From positions 99,157 through 163,156 of the forward strand of contig MNCI01035799.1 in assembly GCA_015680685.1 (NCBI GenBank): a DNA stretch of 64,000 nucleotides, in the 5' to 3' direction. Origin of the DNA: Gnetum montanum (Eukaryota > Streptophyta > Gnetopsida > Gnetales > Gnetaceae). Positions 46,144 through 57,042 of the stretch are shown here, one piece after another; within the stretch, counting starts at the first letter, position 1; every line of letters begins with the position of its first letter. The translations under genes and the position numbers were made by a program. The notes below the pieces were generated by a model. It was not told where the DNA came from. It worked only from the letters and a program-made list of their open reading frames with translations, and did no database searches.

Positions 46144-47230
46144 CTATTTTGGTTCTACGAAAGGCTTTACTTGTTGGATGTTAACCAACTGCTTTTTGTT
46201 TGGGAATTCAAGTTTGTAAATTAACATGACCCTAGATGGAAAGGTTTGATCAATTATGTAAGATCCCTCCCACAATGTTTGGAATTTTGTCTTTTGGGGT
46301 ACATGTGTGGGGTTCCAATAGAGAACCTTATCTCCTTGTTGCAGTTTTACTTTCCTAAGTCTAAGGTCATGGCATTGCTTACTGAATGCCTTGTTCACAT
46401 CATTCAATGATAGGACAACCAATCAATTTTCATCTAGCACATTTAGGATGATTAATCTTTCTTTTTATGCTAGACTTAGGTCAAGATTTAGATCATAAGC
46501 TATTGAGAGTGTATAGAGTTCGGATTGAATCGAGAGCATTGGAAGTTTCCCATACACTAACTCATAGGGAGAATAGCCAATAGGAAGTTTTCAAGTTGAA
46601 ATATAAGCCCAAAGAGCATTGTTAAGCTTTGTACTCCAATCCTTCCTATATTTGCTAATGGTTCACATTAGTATTTTTGTAATCTCCCGGTTGCTTACCT
46701 TTTCTTGACCATTGGCTTGGGGGTGGTGAGGTGTTGTTAATTTATGTTATACCCTTGAGCATTGCATTAACTTTCTAAATGTGGCACCTGTGAAATGAGT
46801 TCCATTATCAAAAATTATATTTGATAATAATGGATGATGTACAATTAGTAATGGCTACTGCTTCTGTCCATTTTGTGCAGTAGTCAACTACTACTATAAT
46901 ATATGCCTTTCTATTGGACATGGGTGTGATGGTGCCCATGAAGTTAATGTCCCATACGTTAAAAGGTTCCAGTGGTTCAATCCACTATTGAGGATCTTCC
47001 ATGTGATTTGTCATGCCCCTGTCTCATTGACGATGTTCACAAGACCTGATAAACTGGTGGGTATCCCTAAAGATTGTAGGCCAATAGTATCCTACCATTA
47101 GGATTTTTATGGTCGTGCATCTCCTTACATAGTGACCTCTGCAAGGCCCTTCATGAGCATCTTGAAGAATGCATAGTTGATCTTCGTTAAGGACACACCA
47201 ATGAATCAAGCCATCGACACACAACTTGTA
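46144..47230 (-). pseudogene. Element D integrase, degenerate
   Basis: Minus strand. Zinc region HEGPCRGHYVRR (about 47150-47115) and CEHRQ, stop (C-H replaced; second Cys partly lost). Core: WDINFMGTIT (about 46960; Asp 1 of DFMG reads Asn), AYIIVVVDYCTKWTEAVAI, then disturbed frames. C-terminal: KVLYWNPTHVPQKTKFQ, WEGSYIIDQTFPSRVMLIY (GPY/F module as GSY), NIQQVKPFVEPK ending at 46144. Last 92 residues are an open frame. Confidence 0.85.
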
Positions 47231-47302
47231 GAGTTATTCGTTGATTTCCATGAAGTATTTGACTTGATGAAGAAATTTTTTTTTATTTCTAAAATCCAAG
47301 TC

Positions 47303-48895
47303 TTATGGCATCTCTTTAGTAAAAATATATGTAAGGATGCCACTATACCATGTTGCTTTTGTAGGAATTTGTTCACTTATTGCACCTATAAAGAGGAGTT
47401 CGTTTGAAAACTTATTAGAGAGTAGGCTCTTCTCCTCTTTATTATCCCATCTTAAATGAGAGAGGTGATTAGAAACCACATTCTTGATCCCTTTTCGATC
47501 TACCATAGTAAGATCAAATTCCTACAAGATCACAAGCCACTATATAACACAAGGATTCACCATCGACTTATTCATGAGGAAGCAGATTGCACTATCATCT
47601 GTATGCACAAATACTTTGTAACTAAGCACATAGTACTTAAACTTCTCCAAAGCATACACCACTACCATTAATTCTTTCTCCATGATGGTGTAGTTAAACT
47701 ATGCTCCCGCAATGCTTTGACTCACGTAGTGGATGTAATATGGACGTTTCTTATCATCCATCTACATGATCACTACTTCCAAATCATAGTTAGATGCATC
47801 TATCATGATGTAAAAAGGTCTAGACTAGTCTAGTGCTTGTAGTATTGGTGTTTCTACGAGCTTCTCCTTTAATTTTTAGAATGCGTGTTCACATTCCTTA
47901 GTCTAGAAAAAAGATGCATCTTTCTTTGTAAGCTCTACCAGCAGCTTTATGATCTTAGAGAAATTTTCTATAAATCACCGGTAGTAGCCAATGTGTCCAA
48001 GGAATGACTAAATATCTTTTACAGTCTCTATTTAACATGTTATTCCTCAAATGACCCTTATCTTTTATGGGTCTACCTCAATCCCTTTCTACAAAATTTG
48101 GTGCCCTACCACAATGCCTTCTTAGAGCATGAGATGGCTCTTTTGCCAATTGAGCTGTAGATTTGTCTCAACACATCTCTTCAATACTTGCTCTAGGTAA
48201 TCCAAAGCTTGCTTGAATGTAGCTCCATAGGCAAAGAAGTCATCCATGAAGACTTCAACACCACTAATGATCTATTATTGAAAGATAATAAGGACCAAGT
48301 ATTGAAAGGTTGCAGGGATATTGCATAGACCATATGGCATCTTATAATATGCAAAAGTCCCCCAAGGACTCATGAATGTTTTCTTGGCCTGATCTTCGAG
48401 TGTAATTTGGATTTGGTTATAGCCACTATAACCATCCAAGAAGCTATAATAACAATGCCTAGATATGGTGTCTAACATTTGATCTACAAATGGAAAAGGA
48501 AAGTGATCTTTAAATGTTGCCATATTCAACAACCTAAAGTTAATGTAAACTCACCATTTGCCACCCTTCTTTGGTACAATTATGAGTGGACTAATCCCTC
48601 TGTAATTGGATAGATGAACCATGCCTTGAGGAGTTGTTCTATTTCTTTCTTGATGATTTGCTTCAATTTTGGGCTTAGTCACCTTTGTAGCTATCTTCTA
48701 GGCTTCATGGTTGGGTCAGTGTAGATGCAATGTTGGCATATCCTTGGATCAATTCTTATTAGCTCTGGATATGACCAAGTAAAGGTTGTTAACCATTTTT
48801 TCATCACTTTCAATAACTTTTCTTTTTGTTCAGGAGTAAGTTTGGCATTAATTATGATCAATTTACCATTCTTTAGAAATGCATATTCCATTCTG
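47303..48895 (-). pseudogene. Element D reverse transcriptase and RNase H, degenerate
   Basis: Minus strand. RT begins MEYAFLKNGKLIIINAKLTP (48891); FKDHFPFPFVDQMLD, LDGYSGYNQIQITLEDQ with the first Asp (about 48430-48400), GTFAYYKMPYGLCNIPATF, VFMDDFFAYGATF with the FMDD box (about 48255-48230). RNase H: PFYIMIDASNYDLE (Asp kept, about 47800), EKELMVVVYALEKFKYYV, KGIKNVVSNHLSHLRW (47490-47440). The segment 48530-48690 is disturbed by a frame change. Multiple stops. Confidence 0.88.
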
Positions 48896-49329
48896 ACTGG
48901 TAATGTTTTTAGTTCTAAGGGCTCCTACTTCAAGTGATCAAGGATTTCCAACTCTTCCCAATAGTTATCATTTTCTTCATCAGTGAGTTGGGAATGAACT
49001 TGTTCAATTTTGTCCATGCCTTCAACATATGCACAAGTTAGGCTCTCAGTTGGTTCCATGCATAATGTGCTATTATCTAAGTCAGCGATCAGTGACTAGG
49101 TGCCCTTCTATTTTGTGGTTGCTATGTATAGACACCTTTGAATATTAATTTCTTATGCACACGAATTGCATGCTTTAATGTATGTACTCTTGATTGACCA
49201 AATCTTTTGTATGCAATTGCACCTATTATCATTGTACGCGATGCATGGAATATGCTTCTTCTCAATCTTGCCTGGTTCATTTTCCTTAGATATTTCTAAA
49301 CATAGGTTCCTTATACCCATTCTTACATT
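48896..49329 (-). other. Element D protease-RT linker
   Basis: Corresponds to 3660-3967 of element A. Degenerate, no domain of its own. Confidence 0.45.
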
Positions 49330-49800
49330 GACTTACTTAACCAAGCCCTTTCCATAATGATGGGAAAGTCATCTTTGCAGTTGTTCACCTTGATTACCAG
49401 AAAATCAACAAGATAGGACTATCCACAAATTGTGGTCACAATGTCCTCTACTAATCCTTAAGGGACAATAATTGATTAATCTACTAATTCTAAATGAAGG
49501 TTTCTCTTCTTGAGAGGTAGTAGGTTCTAGGCCTTATACATGTCATGGGAGATGAGATTAACTCTAGAACTAGAGTCAAGAAGAGCCTTACATGGCTCTT
49601 GTCCAACAATCTATAAATAGATGAGTGGACTTCCTAGATCAGATATTTTCATAAGAATATTGCTAGCCTTACTCCAATTAGAAATAGCATGAGTTAGCAT
49701 TACAATGCAGATCCTAGGTAGCACTTGGTTTGAAGGGCACTCAAAGGTATTTGATGCAAAGGATGAGGATGCTAGAGATGCAAGGCGATCAGCCAAACTA
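49330..49800 (-). pseudogene. Element D protease, degenerate
   Basis: Minus strand. MLTHAISNWSKAS and ISDLGSPLIYL lead to ALLDSSSRVNLISHDMYKA (about 49585-49530), where the catalytic DSG reads DSS; then LELVD and FLVIKVNNCKDDFPIIMERAW (about 49400-49340), the single-copy version of the block duplicated in element C. Confidence 0.8.
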
Positions 49801-52152
49801 GGTTGTGAGGGTTGGAGAGGATTGTTGGATTAGAAGAAAGGTCTTTTTCTTAATCGATTATCCAAACCACTTGGTTGGAAAACTGGTTGTGAGTGTATAG
49901 CCCTCATAGCATTTTATTGTTATGGTTGTGAAGGAATATCACCTTGCATGGATGGAGCAAGAGGTAACTAGATTGAAGGTGGAGGTGTATGTGCAAAGGG
50001 ATGTGGAGGATACTGTGGATATGGATATGGGTTTTCCCCTCAAATAGATGGTGAATATGTTTAGTGGTACTCTAGAGGGTAATAGTGATGCTAGAATGGT
50101 GTATGACTTGTAAAACTTCTATGGGAGATGGGCTACTGAACATAGTACCTGTATGGATCTGGTTGCCTACAAGGATACTGCTACCTTAGTGGTGGCACTT
50201 CCAACAATTGCGGTTGATACCACTATTGGTATTATTCATAAGGCTATGAAGGAGTTTCACTTGGATAGTAAGCTTGTTGTTGCTAGTGGAACTATCTTGA
50301 ATTGCCTTGAGGATAAGGCAATCACCTTGGAGCTTCCCTACATGCTAGGAAAGGATTCAATGCTTACACTCCAGACTCTTGTAAGTGTGACACCACAAGG
50401 CAACATCTCTTTGGATGTTCATATTAACAAATGTCACATTTAGTTTCATCACTAGAGTCAAACTCCACAACTTCCTCTACTACACCATCTTTGTCCTTAC
50501 CTCTTTGGTAGGCACATTTAGCTTCTTTTCACCTCCTGTGATTACAATCACTATTTTGCTCTTTGGATTCTTCAGCAATCTTTAAAGCAATTTGAAACTT
50601 TTCATCTAAAGAGTCCCATAACTTGTCAACCTTGGCCAAAATACCAAAAATGAATTTTTGGATAGGCAAGGTCTTTCTGTTCACCACTTCATCAAGTGGC
50701 GACTCCTCCTCATCACAAAATAAAACCTCTCATTTTTTGATGGAGGGATCCCTATTATACTCTTTAGAACTTTCCCTTTTTTGAAGCTCACCTTCTTCTT
50801 TTGCTACCTGCTCAATTAGCCTTTGGATCTAGTGAGCTCTCATTTCAAACAACCTTCCTCGAGCATACACCCCCAAGGGTTCTTCTTGTTTTTGCTCTAA
50901 GCCCATCTATGATGTGTCAAATTTGTTCCCTTTGAGAATAATCATGGCTAGGGCATTAATGTAGGAGTGAATAGTATCGATCCATGATAACATCCAAGGG
51001 TTCATGTACTCTTTGTTTCCAGCCTTGGATTTTCCTTCTTAGATTAGACACTCTAGAGTATGTTTGATATTTGTCATTAAATAACTCTAACATGGTACTC
51101 CATCTGTAAATAAATTCTAGGTCTAAGGACATGTAGCAACTTTTAGCTTCCTTAATGAGCATCCTTATGAAAAGCTTGAGTTTCTATCACTTGTTTTCAA
51201 TGTTCTGTAAGGCACAGGCATCATGAAAAGCTTATAGATGTGTCTATGGATCAAAATTGTATCCCCCCTCAAATCTTGGAATATTGTTCATGTCTAAGCA
51301 CTTTATCCGACTATCCTTCATATGCTTGGTTAGGATTTTTATAGCCTCTGCAATGTTGAGCATACTTTGATTTGCCAATAGTGATTCATCATCATCACTA
51401 CGTCTATGATGCTAATGATGGTCTTAGCCACCACTTCTATTTCTCTGGCCTTCATAATCATAGTTATCTCGTTGATCACCTTCATCACAATTGTTTCGAT
51501 GACAGCTTTCATGAAAACCATCAGCTGAAGAGGAATGTTTGGAATCATATGAAGAGGATGAAGAGGAAGATGGACTACCACCACCATTGTAGTGTCTGCC
51601 ACCACTCTTACGCTTATTACGATTACCATGCTTACATCCCTTACTATTGTAATGCTTGCCTGAGTCCCTACCTTGACTGCCACTTTTTCTAGAACCTAAT
51701 TTATGGATAGTGGATCACAAGTTTAGGTTCACACCCTCACCATCTATAATAGGGGATGGATAATCTTCATGTTAAGAACCTTTAGTAGGAGGATCCTTAG
51801 TATCATCTTGATTTAGTAGGGACAAGGGATTGGTGTAATGTTTCCCCTTTATAGCTTTATGGAGTTTCTCTTGATATTGATCTCATTTGCATTATGTTTT
51901 AGTGGGATAGTAGTTTTGAGTGTCAAATCCATCCACAACATATTCTTTGTAAAGATCTACAATGCCCAACTTCTTAAGGTTTTTGAATAGCATCTCGGGC
52001 ACAAATAAATCGGGGGGCAAGACAACGTTACCCTCCATATCACACCATCATAACTATTCATCCTAATGTAGAAAGAAGGTGAAGTTCCCCACTTTACACT
52101 CTTGTGCGACCGATGGTTTGGTATCTTCATGCTTTCGAGAAGAAGAAGACAT
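49801..52152 (-). pseudogene. gag: Element D gag, degenerate
   Basis: Minus strand, start MSSSSRKHEDTKPS at 52152. N-terminal FTFFLH, DE and CDMEGNVVLPPDLF (about 52080-52010); a charged, Ser/Gly/His/Arg/Asp-rich domain (about 51700-51410; SKGCKHGNRNKRKSGGRHYN, then a Ser run); capsid-like FIYRWSTMLELFNDKYQTYS and VHEPLDVIMDRYYSLLH (51162-50956 is open); zinc-knuckle-like CDIC, stop, YEHPKRCC at 50400-50438; Pro/Gln/Tyr-rich tail to about 50100. Same order as A and C. Confidence 0.82.
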
Positions 52153-52288
52153 TTTACAAAACAAAATAAAATTATCAGTGTACTTTTATAATTCTATGTA
52201 TAGTGGGGATAATATTGACCTTGAGGTTCATACAACAATATTAATGGTATTCACTTAGATTTAAATAGTGCACGTTCCACAAATAAAG

Positions 52289-52306
52289 TCCCTGTTAACA
52301 ATGCCA
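52289..52306 (-). other. Primer binding site of element D, decayed tRNA-Asp type
   Basis: Minus-strand TGGCATTGTTAACAGGGA, one base from the LTR; agrees with the tRNA-Asp complement at 13 of 18 positions. Confidence 0.7.
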
Positions 52307-52307
52307 A

Positions 52308-53194
52308 TGATGAGCGACTAGGTACCCCTATGCCCAACCATACAAATCACAAAGCATTCACATGTGATCCAGTCGAATTCTATGGACTTTATCATTTCTA
52401 ATGCACTAGCCCTTTAGGAAGAGAATCTAGCCTTAAGGTCAATCGTTGTCTTCCCAATTACACTTGTGACATTCATTGGTATGGTTAAGTGTAACTAAGA
52501 CATCTATTTTTTATCATTTTTATGTTCTATAATTTGGTGCTCAAAATGTAGATAAAAAGGAATTTGATTAACTAATCTAAATTAATTAATTAACTAGCAT
52601 TCAACTAATCCTAACATAAGCATCCGATCTCACTTTCTGTACACATATTGAACCTATGTATCTGCTACTGGGTGACCAAGCACTATGCTATCGAGTGTAC
52701 CAAGCAATAATGCTATTGGGATTACCAAGCAAATATGTGTTACGCTTGAAACGATAGTACTTATGTGTGTAATCTATCTTGCTTAATTCCCTCATTAACA
52801 TAATAACTAGAAAATATTTAATAACTAATTGAAAGCATTTAATAAATAATAGGAAATAGTAAATTCATAAGTAAAATAGCTAATATATCCAAAGTGCTAC
52901 AAGGTTTATTAGAAAGCTCGTCTTTATTGCCACACACACACTATCATGCTCAGGTACAACAATGCTTGAATAAAGATTCGTACACTCAATAAATCCTACT
53001 ACGAGCACTCAAAGGAAAAATTTTAACTTGTCATATATGTGGCTACAATCACGTATTTATGTGGCTACAAGCACATATTTATAGCCGAATATAAACACTA
53101 TGTCGACAGGGCCACATCAATGCATGATATGATGCATTAACTAGGCTTCGTTAACGAGGTTATATCAACACAACCGACATAATGTGACTCATCA
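52308..53194 (-). repeat. 5' LTR of element D (887 bp)
   Basis: On plus it begins TGATGAG and ends CTCATCA, so the minus-strand LTR starts TGATGAGTC and ends CTCATCA. TATAAATA on minus at 53076-53083. Matches 41438-42155. Confidence 0.92.
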
Positions 53195-53199
53195 GAGCC

Positions 53200-56100
53200 A
53201 TACATATGCAAAAAATTCCATGCATAACTAAAGATAATGAATGATGCAGTTGTGAACTAAAAGTTTAAAATGTCAACACCTTCCTTACATCAGCCCATAA
53301 TAGATGTGAGAAACAAGTGTGTGAACAAAATGGAACATGGGCCACTAAACTAAAAGACACCTAGTGGCTAAAAATTGAGACTATAAGGTTGCCTAAAAAA
53401 ATTATGAAAACATTTGACCCACTTGTTAACTCCTACCCTAAGAAAATGGCCAAAACTAAGAACTTACAAAAGGATATACTAAACCATGATCATACACCAA
53501 TAAGTAGTGAACATGAAGACTTGGTACTTGAATTTAAGAATAACAAGAAAGTATAGTTGGACATTCTGATATGGAAAAACCATCTAGTCCAACAAGACAT
53601 ATATCCTCAGATGATCATATTTCGATTACCATCACGATTACCTGGGATATTAACCAATAAAATTATATCACTAAAAATGGTAAATTATATCACGAAAAAC
53701 CATCTAGAATGTATGATCTAGGAAATATAGGATCCATTTTCTGGATACTCATCCATGAGTTTAATCATGAGGAGATACCTTATCTTGACTTACGAATTAA
53801 TAAGTGCTTTTCAAATTTTTGTTTTTCTAATTCTTTATGGTTTATAATTTCTTGTTATACCCTTTCACATTTCTTACCAATTTTCACAATCTTTAATATA
53901 TTTTCATTCTTTTATATGTTTTCATTTCTTTATCTTTTGATATTCATTAATATTTTCCAAATTCCTCTCTTTTTTACCATTTTTCTATAATTTTCATTAT
54001 TCATTTTGTGCATATTTTTGTTAATTTTTCAATAAAATGCATGAAATAAAGCAAGATGTGGTCCCAATATGGTGAAGATTTCCCTATATTATCTAATCAT
54101 AAAGGACTGATTACCAATATAGTGAGACCATGATATCCATCTAAGGATTAAGAACTTAGAAGGTGGGGTTGGATAAGTTCCCCAATAAAAATTAATCTGC
54201 CACAACATCCACACCCATATTTTATGTGGTTCCCCAACTTGGGTACATCCACACTCAGAGAGTATAATCCTTACACATCATTGAACTTCATTCCTCTAAA
54301 ATGTGATTTGAAGGGTACCACACCTTGTACAAGCTTTAAGATCCACTTCAGAGTGTTTTGTCGCTATGAAACCACTTAACCTCACAAGGTCTCAACAAGC
54401 TTAGAATGTGGTTTTAAGGATCCCACAACCTTTACATAATTGAGCTTTACTCCAAAGTATTTTGACATTGCACAAACACTTAATCCTACAAGATCCTAAT
54501 AAGCTCAATTATGATGCCTTCTCGCAATAAGCACATAAACACAAAGAAAGAGTGTAACTTAAATTACAAGTCCTTGTGCTTTGAAGCACAATTTCATAAT
54601 CAAGAAAATGCTATGAAAAATGAAGTACACAAGTAAAATAAAATAGAATACATAATAATTACTTTGATGTTGATAATGCTTGCTTATTTTCCAAGAATTT
54701 AATGTCTTCTTATAGCCTTGAAGTTTTCAAAAACATCTCTAAAGTCATGCAATGGCTAACTAATGACTAGTGTAGATGTCTTCTTTGAAGTTTGAATGTC
54801 TACTTGAGATTTACCTTAAATATGGAGAGATGTTTTTTTCTAAAGTGGGATGTCTCTAAGGAGATGTCTTTATGGAGATGTCTTCTTTCCAAAGGAGATG
54901 TTTTCTTGCAAAAGACTTCATTTCAATTAAGACATCTTCTATTCCTTGGAGACATCTTCTCAACATTTAAACTCTGGTTCCTAAGGCTTTCTACCATTAA
55001 TTTGGCTTCTTCCCAATCCAGAGCACTTTCATTTGACTCATAGCCTTTGTCTTTATCCATGCTTATTCATGCTCTTATCTTGCCAATGTACTTCTTGCTT
55101 TGACATATCTCTATAGATCTTACTTCTTAAGTTCTAATTCAAGCCCTACAAAATCATCACATTCCACAACATTCTATGTTCTCCATTTTTCTTAGGGTTT
55201 TGACATACTAAAAGGTCAACACCATCTACCCATTCCTATAATAAGAGGTTCTTACCATGTCCATAATGATATTATTCCCATAATAAAACTAAGAATAACC
55301 CTATGATCATTATGCATGGATACAAGAGTGAAGAACCAAGTGGGAATGACAAGGGTGTGAAATCAAAGGAACTTGTGAATTCTCTTGGATTACTATTCTA
55401 TGTCCTATCCTATTGCTAAGGATGTATTATATCCTTGTAGATCTAACGAAAAATGGTAGTAGGAGTACAATAAGTGTTGCCTTACCATGTCACTGGAAAG
55501 ACATGTTACCCATGCCTAAAGGTCATCCTTTAGTAAGGTCAACATAATTAAAATAAAAACCATGCACAAAATAAATTTTTAGGAGTTCCACTAGATAGAC
55601 ATGTTACCCATGCTTGAAGGTAGGTGGCTTCTTAGGAATCTCAAAAATAAAAAAGTGCAATTAATAAAATCCTTCCTTGAACAACATGCCAAGGGGTAAT
55701 ACTCTTTATAATAGTGGTAGTCTTATGGTTGTGAATCCCAAAAATGAAATAATGTGATGTCACTGAAAAGTGATTTGGACTTGGTTTGAATCTTGGAAAG
55801 AAGGGCTAATGATTACCTTAACCACAGATCACACCCAAAGATTTATTATGCCTATGGTAAGACACCTCACATCCCAACTTTCAAAAATCCCTTCTACAGT
55901 CCATTTCACCTCATTATATATTTAATCATAACTTTGTGGTTTTGTATAATATAGTGTTATTTTCCCAATTCAATGATACTAATACATGTGTTTTGCTAGA
56001 CAAGTATGTCTTACATTCAACTCCTTAAGTGCCTAAGGACACTTTTAGGCATGGTTATACAAGGGCACTAAATGCTAGGGTCTCGTTTAGGGAGGACCCA

Positions 56101-57042
56101 CATGTATAACTCTTGTATTTCATACTTGATAAGAACTTTCACATCATCTTGTGCCTTTCGAGACAATCAAGACTCAATAAATACTTCCCAAATCATCTAG
56201 TAACCTATCTATACATCTGAAATTCTTAATCCATCTCCTATGCATTTACTAAACTTTTGTTGCCAAGATTCCTTCCTTATAAAATTTGAAAGCCAAATTC
56301 TCAAAAACTATGCATCATAAATGATCTAAGATCCTTTGGACAAGCTTCACATCTTCCAAATATTCCAATTAACTAATTTTTTTTTAGAAAATTTGAAATT
56401 TTTTCATAATGACGTTGTAGCTATGACATTGTGGTCCCTATGATGTCATATCTATGATGTATCATCTATGATGTCATGCATATAAAAAGAATAGATATAT
56501 GTATGAGAGTGAAACTTTTCATTCCTCTCATTTGTAGCAAGAGACGTTTTTGCAATTTTTCCTCATAACTCTTGCATACTAACTTCCCAAGGCCATAACT
56601 TTGTCCTCGTAGCTCCAATTTCTAAAATTCTTGAACCCTATTGATCTCAAAGCACTCAACTTAGTCATGGGGGTGCACTATGCTAACATCAGGAAATTTG
56701 AGCCAAAATTTTTCTATGGCTCAAAAGATAGTATAAGGGTAAGTCTAAGGAAATAATAAAGATAACATCATGAACTAATCAAACTTAGGTCAAATAACTT
56801 AATGAGCTCTTCTAATGGATCATTCTAACTATTTTGAGGTACCATAAGCAAAGAAATAATAACTAGGAAAGGTCATAGTGATTAGGGATATAACGCCTAA
56901 TGGATTTTAATTTCGAAATTTTTCTAACTTTGCAATTATAATAAGATATGGACTTGACCTAACCAAGGGTATTAGAAAGATAAAGAACTATTTAGAACTA
57001 ATTTAAACACTTTAATAATTGTAAATCCTTGATTGATTGCAG
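53200..57042 (+). other. Element C internal region without recognisable pol
   Basis: RT, RNase H and integrase should be here, but none of their motifs was found. 55490-55625 contains GACATGTTACCCATGCCTAAAGG and GACATGTTACCCATGCTTGAAGG, words of the conserved 3' noncoding block, so the pol deletion ends before about 55490. 54170-55260 resembles none of the elements here and may be another inserted repeat. 54770-54965 has repeated AGATGTCTT words in both orientations. 56400-56490 has repeated ATGATGTCAT words like the C U3. The open frame 53709-53990 is T-rich and probably chance. Confidence 0.45.
57029..57042 (+). promoter_or_regulatory. Splice-acceptor-like site before element C third ORF
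   Basis: TTGATTGATTGCAG immediately precedes the ATG at 57043. Athila-type elements express their extra ORF from a spliced RNA (family knowledge), so this could be the acceptor (inference). Confidence 0.5.

Larger units (their letters stand above)
41433..53199 (-). mobile_element. Element D: Athila-like retrotransposon nested in C, minus strand
   Basis: The element is 41438-53194 on the minus strand, with flanks CAGCC (41433-41437) and GAGCC (53195-53199), 4 of 5 matching. In its own 5' to 3' order: 5' LTR (53194-52308), primer site, gag, protease, RT, RNase H, integrase, conserved noncoding block, coiled-coil ORF, truncated 3' LTR (42155-41438). All coding parts contain stops. It is younger than C by nesting. 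Confidence 0.9.

Noticed and set aside
53709-53990. 93-residue hydrophobic frame that could look like a membrane protein
   Set aside because: The DNA is T-rich, which yields Phe/Leu/Ile/Ser by composition; no motif and no neighbour supporting a gene.
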